Shown piece after piece: positions 33,801 to 45,300 of a stretch of DNA of 64,000 nt. Positions within the stretch are counted from its first letter, which is position 1. Each line of letters begins with the position of its first letter. Origin of the DNA: Lineus longissimus (lineage: Eukaryota > Nemertea > Pilidiophora > Heteronemertea > Lineidae); assembly GCF_910592395.1 (NCBI RefSeq), contig NC_088315.1, forward strand, positions 4,838,501 to 4,902,500, read 5' to 3'. Below the pieces are notes generated by a model. The model ran no database searches. It saw nothing but the letters and a program-made list of their open reading frames with translations, and had not been told where the DNA came from. The position numbers and the translations under genes are program-made.

Positions 33801-36496
33801 TTTGCATAGAGTGAAGCATTGTGCCAAACAGTGGCTCAAACTTAAGCTAATTCAGTTTTCAAGACTGATGGTGGCACATATTTCCCCTAGCATGGGATTT
33901 TGAACCTGCTGAGGTTTTAGGTGAATGACTGGAAATGATTCGGACTGACCGAGATGTCATGGGCCCAAATCCCCTGCGAGCCACATCTCATTCTCAATGT
34001 ACTGGAGTTTCAAGTTAACCACATACAAGTAATACTGAAACAAGGAAGCGTACTAACCTTGAAAGATTTTCAATTTGCTGCTTCTTTCTTTCAAGCTCTT
34101 GTTTTAATTTGTTGTTCTCCTCAACCACAAGTTGAAAGCGCAACCGGCTGTCGGCTGCCTCATACTCTGCCCTCTTTCTTGCCTCCTTTTCCTTCTCCAA
34201 TGCTACTAATGCTTGATCCTTCTCAGTGGTATCGACAACCTGAAAAAGAATTTTACTCTCAAAAAGTAACTCGTCTTCTCTGTCTGGAGGGACGAGGGTG
34301 CTACCACAGTTGCACGTCAATCAAAGTTACTGGCCGATTGACTGTGTCGTCAACCGATAGGAGGAGTTGATTACAAGAATACCAAGTTTCTCACTCTGAT
34401 TTGGTTGCCTTGGCATAGGCCCCAGCTAAAAGGAATCTCTGTTTCACCACCCGTCTCAATAGATTCTGTAGGGCGTTTTTAAAGATGTACCGTACCTTGA
34501 GTGCCTTGGCATAAATGACCCTGATGTCACTCCTCTTTGCTTTCCTGTTGCAGTGCGGACACTTTTCTCCTTGACCTCTCAACCATTTGTCAATACAACT
34601 GAAATGGAAACAAAAGGTGAGAACAGAAAGGTATACAATCACTCCATGTTCATTGGAAAAGGCCATCTTCTTAAGCGCCCCACAAATGGGCAATTTTTAT
34701 TGCTGAGATCTGTGATCATGATCACAAGTGACAAATATCTCTTGTCGGCATGGCAAAGCATCATAATTTAGAGTTGTTTATTCTTTACCTCTGTCCAAAA
34801 AGATGGCCACACTTGAGCGAGACCAACCGATGAGCACCGGATGTGGTCCACGATTCAAAACAGATGGGACAGCTCTGAAAGAAACGAAATATTTGATGCT
34901 TTACGGACAATTAGATAAACAAGGACTACATGATTTACCTAAGGCTTACAACCGTAGAAATTGGGCGAGAACACACTTATTGGAGGGATCACATCAACAG
35001 CTAACATCATTTCTCCTGTGTGGGAATAGGTGAATCGGAAACTATCTGACAAATTTTGATCTCTTAGGATCCTTACCTCTCCTTCATCATCCGATTTCTC
35101 AGGAGACATGACTTTAGCAGCAGCAGCAGAAGCACCGACTTTCTTGGGTGTCCTGAAGGCCGATTGAGATGATGTCAAATTTGCAGATGGGGCCGAGATT
35201 CTGAGAGGGTTTGGTGTAACGGGAATAGGATCAGGAACAACTGGAGCTGCATCTGGCTCAGGTTGGGTTCGATCAGCCTGAAGAAGAAAACCCTACAATC
35301 AGACAAGATAGGACAAAAAATCAGGAAGCTGACGATCGATTTTCATCTTGGGACAGAACAGTATGTTGCCGTTTCATCAACTGCAGAATAGCTCCAATGA
35401 CTGCACCACAGTAGGCCGTGATGATAGGTGGTGTATAACTTTCTTATCTCTATTCGATTTATGTTTACTAGACTAGCTCTGGCTTACTTGGTCTGTTTCC
35501 ATAGGTTCCTCTTCACTACTCCTCCCGTCATCAGTTTCATCGTCAGAGCCCACAATAACATGTGGTTGAGGAGGAAGACTTGGAGCGACCTGCAACATAC
35601 AAAAATATTGCTCAAAGGGAACAGGTCCTAGAAAATATGCTGCTTGTGACTCAAGTACAAATATACCTGTAATAACCATCAAATGCACATTGCAGGAAGG
35701 AGTAACTAGTGAATTAACTTTAGTTACTTTTCAGACAAATGGTTTCGTTTTTAGAAGCTTCACTCACCTGAGTATCAACCTGGGAAACCATCTGATGGGA
35801 CCTATCAGGGTTAGATCTTTGACTTTCTGCTCCAGCTTCATTCACAGCTAATTCACGTGTCGACCCATGCCGAACAGCTCGCTGACTTGCCCAAGGACTG
35901 CTTACAGCACCTCCCTGAGAAGAATGGGGCGGTGCCAACTCCCCTGGTTCCGAATCTGAAATCTCCTGAATGTCCGAATTCGAATTGTCATCAGCTGAAT
36001 ATATGCTCTCTGTCTCAGAAATCGTCACAACTTCACCTACAGTGTGATTTTGAAACAGGGGTCTATCGTCTAGGTCCAAATTTATGACATCTGGAGCAGG
36101 TGGAGCATAGTGATGGTCCAGATTGATGACATTTGCAACAGGGGGTACAGAGTTTGTTCTTGCATTCTCCACATTGGGAGCACTCCCTAATGCTGCACTG
36201 GCATGACTGGCCCTTCCTACATGAACTTGGCCAAGATGACTAGGAAGCATGGTCAGGGTTGGCAGTGTAGGCAGGTTTAGTCCAGGTACATGAGGTAAGG
36301 ATGGGAAGACGACCTGCTCCAATTGCTGAAACTCGTGAAAGGGGGCCTGTTGTTGCCTATTAGAACCACCAGTTGATTGTCTAAAGTCTAACACAGCCTG
36401 ATTAGCACCAGTTCGAGTAGGCTGACTTCCGACATGAGGCCTTCTGGCAGTGCTAGTCCTAGTAGCCCCTCTTGATCTTGGTCTCTGGGTACTCAT
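30815..36496 (-). CDS. RFWD3: RFWD3-like RING/WD40 E3 ubiquitin ligase
   Basis: In vertebrates RFWD3 ubiquitinates RPA and RAD51 at stalled forks and crosslinks in the nucleus (Fanconi anaemia pathway). Fourteen exons join in phase (833 residues; human 774): 36496-35768, 35589-35488, 35277-35077, 34874-34789, 34598-34496, 34239-34058, 33725-33620, 33395-33294, 32981-32818, 32485-32282, 31979-31885, 31639-31548, 31309-31124 and 30964-30815. The N-terminal 340 residues are low-complexity and acidic, with repeated VINLD motifs at about 125-145 resembling SUMO-interaction motifs. The RING lies at about 346-389 (CPIC, KCGHLFG, CPHC). A Lys/Glu-rich coiled coil spans about 408-468, and the WD40 region fills the rest, with [16 protein letters not shown] and a C-terminal LAVYKW. 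The ATG at 36496 is the first in frame. All cysteines of the RING core are present. The identification is firm. Confidence 0.93.
32528..32660 (+). mobile_element. tRNA-derived SINE in RFWD3 intron
   Basis: GTGGACAAGTGGCTCGG (32535-32551) resembles an A box, and GGTTCGAACCC (32580-32590) is a full B box. A non-tRNA tail containing CTTCCTCCACCC follows, similar to the TTTCCTCCACCTGG in the 25-kb and 26.7-kb repeats. It lies in the RFWD3-like intron 32486-32817, antisense to the gene. Confidence 0.6.
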
Positions 36497-37162
36497 ATTG
36501 CAGCTGGATCGCAACCTCCACTACCAAAAACTTTATTCGCCGGATCAGGGAATCTCGATTCATGTGATTGTGATCACATCCATTTTCGTTGTCATGTCAA
36601 TGACTTATCATGATCTTACCTGTAATAAATATTATAAATCAATGATTGTGTCGTGCTGATATGAGAGTGGTGCCTACACTGTCTCCGCAGTTTTTTTTGT
36701 TTCACCCTGTAGTAGTGAGTGTTTTTTCTCAGGATTCCATCAGTTCACTTCAAAATATCTCGACTTCTGGTCGATTGATAAACTATTCGACTGAGCCAAA
36801 ACATTCTACATACTTATCACTCGATTATACGTGCGTCAAGTTTGTTATCAGGAGGTTTTTTTCTTTGTAATTCATGTAAGAAAGTATTTAAAATCAAATT
36901 TTCCGCTTCGGCATAATTTTAGTTCAACCTTTACCTTAAAGGTGTCGCCACTGGGATTCCGTATCCGGTGTTTTGCGCAAATAAAGCGCGGCAATACTGG
37001 CGGTGATATTTTGAATTCCATACTTCGCTGTGGCATACTGTGTGTGGAAAGAGTGTGTAAATATTGATAAATACCTGGTTACTCTAAGTAAATACCAAGG
37101 AAATCGATGCCAGTTATAGACAGAATGGATACATCTCTCAAAACATACCCAGGTCGTCGTGT
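36497..37162. promoter_or_regulatory. Upstream region of RFWD3-like gene
   Basis: The RFWD3-like promoter should lie in the first few hundred bases above 36496. The sequence is AT-rich with no TATA box, CCAAT box or CpG-dense patch that stands out, and no recognised coding sequence. Confidence 0.35.
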
Positions 37163-37230
37163 GCGATAACCTTTCTGAAAGTTATAATACAAAGCGATAA
37201 CCTTTCTGAAAGTTATAATACAAAGCGATA
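37163..37230. repeat. 31-bp perfect tandem repeat, 2.2 copies
   Basis: GCGATAACCTTTCTGAAAG begins a 31-bp unit repeated exactly twice (37163-37193 and 37194-37224), followed by the first six bases of a third copy. The identity suggests recent origin. Confidence 0.95.
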
Positions 37231-37758
37231 CGGATTTGCGAAGCCATGAATTTAGACTAGTTTTGTCCAAGAAACAACATCGGTAAAACCATCACTGCAC
37301 GGTCTTGCTCTGTAGTTCAGACGATTAAGAGCAGAGGACGCCTCATGCATCTCGACTCGTGTCTGCAGCTGTGTGAAAGATATCTTAGACGCGACGGCGA
37401 ATAAATATGTCCTACATGGGTTCATTATCTAAAAATGCTCGTTTCAGTATTGCTGCTATGTAGATTTTACAAATCTGAAAGTACAAATGCATGAACCGGT
37501 GCACGAAAAAACATTATGTAAGAAAAAAAACCCACGTGCGTGATCTCTTTAATTGACAATGATTGCACCTCCAAATTTCAGCGGGAGATTTCGTGCAACT
37601 ACACGGATGTAAATCTAAATGAAACTGCCTCATTGTTGATTGAGGACTAAATTTCCACCTTTAATTTGCATTTTACTCTCGGCTAATTAGCATGATTATC
37701 GTGGCTAGTCAACGCCGTGCAATTAACGCTGGGAGATCGGTCAGTCCGAAGCTAGAGC

Positions 37759-37822
37759 CACGTGACAGATGCGAAAGAACCTCGAATGGTCGCGTGCAGA
37801 CGAATTTCGCCGCCATGTTGGA
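37759..37822. promoter_or_regulatory. Promoter-like patch with E-box and YY1-type site
   Basis: CACGTG at 37759-37764 is followed by CGCCGCCATGTTGG at about 37809-37822, whose complement CCAACATGGCGGCG matches the YY1 consensus seen near many animal start sites. No exon of a recognised gene adjoins it. Confidence 0.35.
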
Positions 37823-40800
37823 AACCGGTTCGAGGGTAACGATCCCTCCCCCACCCTCAAAGTGTGCATTTAAAGTCTGTTGTTGTTTCAAAATAACAAG
37901 TTGATTTACAATGGTTGACTTATTTATGCTGCTTTACTATTTGTGAGTGGAGCAATATGCAGTCGGTTTCAAAGTCCTCGCAGACTGCATGACGTCATTA
38001 TTTTCGAACTTGCTGCAGAGCCATCAAGAAAATGTGCTGCATTTAAACCAGTCATCCATGGGTAGCGTCTTATTAGCGTTCCTTATTAATTCACCTTAAT
38101 GCAAATCAAGATGCGAGCTAATGAGTTGGGAGAACTGACTTTCAAATTTACGAGAGTGACAAATTGTGAAATTTGAATTATGACTCAGTTAATGAAATGA
38201 GATGTTTAGATTAACTCAGTGCAGTTATTGATATCTTTGTGTTCTATGGGATGCCCATCTTGCTCCAGTCCAGGCCCCGCCACCTTGATGAGAGACAGTC
38301 ATGTGTGTTAAGATGTGGATACCACATCCGCATTTACTTTAATACAAATTTAGGCTATACAGCCGAGTATTCTGTTTAAACTAGCAAATGTCGAATATAG
38401 ATGGCTTAATTAGATGTACCCTCTCTGTCTCCAGGGAACTTCAATGGTTGAAAATTATTATATATCGAGCCTTTACACTGCAATAAAATCTTGAATTAAA
38501 AGCATACGATACGTTATAGCATGAATAGATCAGTATATTTTGTGTATTTAGACACACTTCGAATAAAATCGACGACTTTATCGGACTCGAGTTGATTAGA
38601 AATCCCTTTAAAGTAGAAATGGACAAGAATCAGGTATTTTCGCATTAACCTCATAAGAAGTTTACCAACACAAACAAATAAAAAAATCTCATCATATTTT
38701 CATTTTTTCGCGAAATCTCTTGGGGTTAAACTATAACAAGAAATGCTAATAAGTTATGAAGCATAAAGCATTGCTCGTGGAAGTATAAGCTGGAAGTAAT
38801 AACGGGGATATAAGGGCATCTGAACCCACTGATTGGCTTTATCCACTTGGATGACTTCAATCGGTTCGATGCTATTTTCTTCTTGCCAATATATAATATT
38901 ATCATAATTAACGCGGTGGGCAGGGCGTGTTTCGTTGGTAACGCTACCGCGGTTGTTGATCAGTGGAATGGTGGTTATGATACTATTTGGATGCCCGTGG
39001 AGTTTTTGGGAAAGATGAAAACAGAATATCACTGTCCGTGTCTTTTTTCACTATGAAAATCACGAAATTCTTATCTTACAGACGACAATGGAAATCGTCA
39101 TTTTGTAGATGGCAATCATAATTTCATAAGTTGCAACTGTAATTCTACAGATGGTGACAGTCATTTTGCAGAGAATATCACAGTGTGGAGAACCAGGCAG
39201 CAGACGATAGCAATGTGGTTGTAAATCCCGAGGTCACCAACTCTACTAACCTCCAGGCAGCATGTTGCATTGATCTAGTAACACATTCTGCTCTGGCGAT
39301 TGAAACAATGCCCCCTTGTTAGCGAAGTCAGAAAAGGGATGGCCATTTTGTACACCTTCAACACAATTTCCGCAACCACAATGCAACGCTTCAAGCAAAT
39401 GGCACCCAGCCTCGATTTCATCCACGCCGGAAGTACAATCATTGCCATTTTGTTTTATTGTCTTAACATTCGCACCCCACCCCGTATTCAACGCAATTCT
39501 GAGAGAATTTGTAGGGTTTCGTAACGCTATTATGCGAGAATCTTTATGATATTAGCTGAAAAAGGCTCAGGGCGAATCTATCTGAGATATAAATACGGCT
39601 GAAATCTTAGGGTGTTGCCTTCGGCGATGCGTGACGAACACACGACCGTATTGTGAGCTAGACAACAATACTGTAACTGGTCCCGGGTTATTATGATGGG
39701 CCCTATTGGGAGCAGGTGCCAGCCGAGAAAGTTAAGCCAGAATCTCATCTCATTTCCCTGAGTCTAATCCCAGTTTCTGCGTGGGTGACCTAACATTATA
39801 GTTGCACAAGCCGCAAAGGACGTCTTTAGCCTTTTACAGCCTGAAGTGGATGGGCGCAACCTTTAAGCAATACGATATAATTAACGCGATTGGTTTGTAC
39901 GTAATCTATAGATTGGACCAAGAATGATTATCAATAACATTGGTGCTTTCGTGTTGGCAAAGACGAGTCACACACTTCTGAAAACACGTTTTCCCCTTAT
40001 CCGAAGGACGGACGAGACACTGAGCTAAGGAAATCAACTAGATCAAAATTCGCCAGAGAAACTGTAAAATATGCAACCCTCCTCCAGATCGTAAGATTTG
40101 ATTCTTCATTTTCATCACGCAAACTATCTTTAAAAAATCTCACTTGGGAGCGACAAAAGAAAGTGATATCACCAAACTATCTGGAGTTCAAAAGTTGTGA
40201 TTAAAGTCAGCAAAATATTTGAAATTCAGCTCTGAAGCTTTGCGAATAGATGATCCACTATAATCTGAACTGTTCTGATGTGCATTTTTTTAAATCTTTA
40301 TAAAATTCTGATTTCACTTTCACCGCCACACAAAGAAAACACCGCCAAGAACACCCAATCAAATTCATCCGAGCCTCCACCACCAGACGACCGCATGTTT
40401 ACTAAAATTGCAATCGTGTGCTCAATCCCAAGAAACATTACCAAGAGACTAATATACCCCGGAAAGAAGTGGCGAATATTGAATTTGGCTTTCACATGTT
40501 GCCCTATTTCGTCCGCTTCGGTGGAGTTATTTTGAACGAATGACTTTCTGGCAAATCAAGTGAGTAATACGCCAGGTTTTCGCGTCAGGCCCGTTCATCA
40601 GCAGGACCGGCGATAAAATTGCTTCTCTGCTTGACTGGGCCTGCATTTTATTGCGCGAAACCAAGGAGAAACTAGACTCGGTTAATTTAGTCCGAGTTAG
40701 GCTGCAGTGACCTATTGATCTTTCACGGTGAATTTAGCTTTTCAAACGCAGAAGTGACTTGCCGAGAATGTCGTGCTTCTCCGCTGATGACTTTTTGGGG

Positions 40801-42325
40801 TCGATATTGCCGAGTTCTGGCTGTTTCATGTCACGAGACAATTGGGATTGAACAAAATCCCCACAACTGCTTGAACATGTTAATGCCTGAGGTCAAAATC
40901 CATCTGTGTACGTACGTACATGTATATAATTGGTGACATCACGTGATTACCAAGAGCTGATGAGACACTACCTAACCACCGCCTCTCGTAAAAATCGGAA
41001 TCTTCCGAAAATTCCGCTCGGCGGAGATCGGAAACTCGTGTTTACGATTGAAGTAATTCATCAGGAAATAAAACAACAAACCGTAAAATGGACATTAAAC
41101 AATTGCTCAGCAAGCAAACGGCTCGAACACGGGTATCCGAACACAAAATGACCGCGTTATACGCCAGATTATGCAACAAATTGTATTATATAGAAGAGTA
41201 GACAAATTTGATAAAGATCATCCTGATGGAGGGAATTCATTGGGGTGTGTAGGAGAAGCCTTATAATGCTATTAGGAAGCATTGATTTGATTACTTGTAC
41301 GGTCTGGCTTGGGTGTGGTCTTGTTTTTACAATCAAGCGTGTATGTTGTACGAGAGGATGTGGTGCTGATGATATTAACGCTGTCCGTCGTTGTATCGTT
41401 TGATTCAAAGCAACGGGAGAACAGGTGCCGGAAGGGACTTTAGAGTAACAGCTACACTATGCTGATGATACGTACATTGAGTCACATATAACGGGCTTTT
41501 TCTCAGCCCACAAAATACATTTGCGGTAAGTCTTCATAGTGAGAAAAGAACACTTTTTATCTAACCCTTTCGACCTGCAACATCACCTACTCTAGAAACA
41601 CCAGCTAAGGCTCCAAAGACACCGCTCATCTAAGGCGCAGCACACGACAAATCGAACATGCTCCCATTAATATTCCCATCCCGAAGCTCTCGCCTGACTT
41701 CCCAGGAACAATTCTCCTGGAATTAACAAGTCAAAGCAAGCGGCTGCATTTGTCATACAAACTCGAGGTTGGATTCAAGGGAAACAGTCATCAAAAGTCG
41801 CACAGACTCCCAGTTTGACGCTAACCTACAAAGACATCTATGAGACTGGCTCCACTCGAAAACAAAGCGTTTTTATTGTTCCTTTTACAAGTATAATCTC
41901 TTAATTCGTACCTTTGAGTAAGAAATTGCCGTTTCTTGACTTCAAACGCTCGTTTGAGTCGAGTGATTCCTGGCGCCTCTTGAGATTGATATGAAGTGGG
42001 TGGGGTTGTTTTATGAGTGGTTTCTGACAGTAAGTTAAGTTGAGCTTCGCACTGATTAAAGATCCGTTTCTACCAAGCTGGATTTGGATTTGCAATGAAT
42101 CGCGATATTTCAGCAACGGCATAAAATTATTCTAATACGAATCTGACATTACCTGGTAAACGTTTCTTGAAAACGAAACAACGCAACAAAAAAGCGCAAT
42201 CTGGCCTGGGGAAAAATGAATGATGATAGCAGGTGATTTTTGTGCTTGTGGTATCGCAAATCACAATCATTTGTTCAAGGCGTCCAAAAGTTGTTTATCG
42301 ATACTGTCATTAAGAAAATATCGGC
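37823..42325. other. Non-coding stretch, one weak exon candidate
   Basis: Mostly AT-rich sequence with no recognised gene. Near 39065-39165 there is a degenerate array of short units (ACAGACGACAATGG, GTAGATGGCAATC, ACAGATGGTGACAG). The only coding hints are minus-strand frames at 39251-39498 and 38757-38998. Confidence 0.5.
39251..39498 (-). CDS. Candidate Cys-rich internal exon, unidentified
   Basis: A 248-base open segment on the minus strand is flanked by TTCTCTCAG and GTTAGT, acceptable splice signals. It would encode about 82 residues with six cysteines, including HCGCGNCVEG, and ends with LLDQCNMLPG. It enters in phase 2 and leaves in phase 1. A downstream minus-strand frame (38998-38757, ending in TAA) looks protein-like but its acceptor needs a different phase, so an extra exon would be required. 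I do not recognise the family. Confidence 0.25.
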
Positions 42326-42398
42326 AGGCTCTGACGAGGCTCGAACTCGTGACCTTCTGCGTGTTAAGCAGACGTGATGACCACTACACCACAGAACC
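42326..42398 (-). tRNA. tRNA-Val (AAC)
   Basis: Read on the minus strand from 42398, the 73-base cloverleaf closes fully. The acceptor stem GGTTCTG pairs with CAGAGCC (one G-T). The D arm GTGTAGTGGTCATCAC matches animal tRNA-Val. The anticodon stem TCTGC/GCAGA holds the loop TTAACAC with anticodon AAC (42365-42363). The T arm ACGAG-TTCGAGC-CTCGT pairs over five bases. No intron is present. A TTTT run lies about 8 bases past the 3' end. The T-stem sequence differs from the usual CCCGG type and the discriminator is T rather than A, so a SINE-related or drifting copy is possible. Confidence 0.8.
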
Positions 42399-45300
42399 CG
42401 ACATATTGACCATAGCTTTCGGAACAATCTTGTTACATGGAAGAAACAAGTAGGCTTTTGCCTGGTGTGACGATTTTAGTTGTCCCGACTTTCCATCCAT
42501 GGCTTATGTGATATATTATGTACTCGCCTGTCTCCGCAAGTCACGCTCCCCTGCTCTCTATCTCTACATGCATTTTCTTCGGCGTGACCTATCTTTTCTT
42601 CAAAACGTACCAGCACTGCCCAAAGCGATCCGTGACTGAAGCCCTACACAAGGTGGATCTCTGGGGAAATAAGGTAGTCACCTCCTCTCAGCAGGACCAA
42701 GAGACTCTAAAGAAAACTGAAGCCTTCCAATGTGATCTTGAATCAGAGTTTCGAGCGCACGGTGTGAGGGGTCGAAACGCGCCTGGCCAGCGTCCTGTTA
42801 TTTGGCTTCTCTGGCTACAAGTGAAAAGAAATGTTGGAAATCTACCAAGAATGTATTTGACATCCTTCCTCGGGGGCAAGCCTGGGCATAGCGTCACGTC
42901 ATCACCCCTGCTATTGCCTCGGGTACTGATTGCCATAACCGCAGCCATATTTGACGCATGGATGTTCAAATGAAATCTCGCATTGACGAGCGAAAATGCG
43001 ATCTAGAACAAATCGACATAACCTGTCAAAATTGAACTTCTGAAATAAAATAATCACTTGATCAAAATTGAAACGTTTGATACATTTGGCGTTATCTTTT
43101 GGAACACAAAGCAAAATGTCTGCGTATCTGCCGCCCCACTGCGCATGCCTCACGCCCAGATGCATCAGGACCGTATTTTACGCCACGGTGCGTTTCTATT
43201 GGTTGAAATGTTTTCATACGCTCCCTTTCTCGACGTATCAATATCAGATGACGTTCGACACAGATCTACACAGATTCTCACTCTGTTTTTGCAACTTTAA
43301 CTAGTGACAATATTGTTCGCGTCCTCTGGCCATGTAATCGCTTATCCTCCCGACTGGAAGCGATCGAACGTGTTTTTGGCTTTCAGCTTTTGTCGTCTGC
43401 CTAGAAACCAATCTCATGAGATGTTGCGAGAACGTGAAAGGAATTTCGTAAACAAACACTACTAGTATTTTTACCTCCGACTCCACCTTATATCTCATGT
43501 ACGTCGTCCTTTACATCATCGCTTTGACCTTCTTTTCTGGCTCGGTTGCCACAAGTATTTTTCTCCTACATTATACGCATCAATATCTCTTACACTATTT
43601 GATGTCCGTCGCCTGTTTGCCACAAGACTGAACAGCGATGATATCAGTTTCGCGACATACAAGCAATAACATTCGATACGACCATAGATATCTGCTTGAC
43701 CTAATCGTGGCACATTGGACTCACTATTATGATCTTCGTTTAAAATTTGATACGCAAAAGCATTTCATGACGTACATGTATTCTCTAAAGCTCCCCGCAA
43801 ACAAATGAAGAACAAAACCTACATTGTATTTGACATTATGCAAGAATTTTTTGATGGATGGGGCCGGAAAGGAAATGAAAAAACAACTCTGAGACGAAAA
43901 CATGATTTAATTTCTTTGTAGCCATAGCCTTGTAGTTTGCCTTATATTTCTCGGTCCAAGTCGGTCTTTTCGAGTACGATGGCTACTTTCCATTTGTCTG
44001 TACGTGGACGCGGTCTTCATAGACGCCGTGAAACTGTGGCATTATTCCTTCCAATGCAAATGAAGGCCTCTGGCTCCAAATCAAGGACTTCGGACAACAC
44101 GTGTCGCTACAGAAAGATATTAAGTCTCCCAGTCCCGCTTTTGCAATCACTAATGAACCCGCGTCCACAATAATAAAATCGGCAAGAGTTCTCATAAGGG
44201 CATGGCATCATGCAAGCCCACGGCGGTTACCTAACTCTGTATTAGTCCAATCACGGCGGCTAATATCATAATCTCGCTACTGGGCTGATTCGGCACACCC
44301 CCCGCCACCCTGGGCGAACCACACTGTTATTAGGCGATATAAAACACGTTCATTATGTCATCAATTAAGGCTAGAACTTCGGGCGGAGCGAAAATATGAT
44401 TGTTTTTGGTACAGTTCGTGCATATATTTGCATAATTTTCAAAGAGTTTCCTTGCGCAAACTAACAAGATGGTATACCGGTTGTCACATAAGGTTTTTGT
44501 TCACGTAGGAAGAACGAGTAGAAACTCGAAGACGAGCGAAAGCAGACGCATGATAACTTTCACCTATGTCTCAGCATTTCCCTGCACCTATAATGTAGGC
44601 TAGTTTTCGCTTCAAGGACCGAGGTCGCCAACTCTCGGGGGTCATGCTCACTTTCATGAAATATTCGATGATCGGACAGTCCAAGAGTGCAATACTGCCC
44701 TATTTTCGTCTCTAGGGACCCTAGGTCGCCGACTGTCGGGGTGTCTCGCTCACCGTGGCTCACCATATGGCAGCAAGTGCAAGCTCTCCCAGGCGGGAAC
44801 GGATGACAGCTTTTCTGCCTGGTGATTCGAATCCCCGGAGGAGCCTGAGCGTTCCGAGCGATGCCACATACCAAAGGTTCCAATCGGAATCAGATTCATT
44901 AATAGTTATGGTCTGTTCCCAGCGTCTGGGTTATGTTGTTTTGGTTACTCTCTATACTTGGCGGAATTCTTTCACTCCGCGTTGAGACCGACGACATCAC
45001 CAGTCTTACCACTTGACTCAAAGGCCCTGGCGTTGTCGGCTCCGTTTAGGTAGCACAAAACCTCGAGAGAGTCATGGAGAAGAACTGACTGTGACCACAT
45101 ACCTTAACATACAGCAGGTCCGTCCTGTCTCTGTCTGAAGACCGAGTCTCGAGGCCACTATCAAATGGCGCCAAACCGGACTAGAGTGGGTCGCAAAAAC
45201 GCTCATATATACCGCCTTGAAAGAGGAATGCTCCCTGAAGAACAGCTTCGAGTGAGCACTGAAGAAGAAAGTTTTGTTCTGTGACTAATTTAAAGATTTT

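Noticed and set aside
42519-42973. 151-residue plus-strand open frame
   Set aside because: No recognisable motif, no splice or promoter support, and composition unlike the confirmed genes here.
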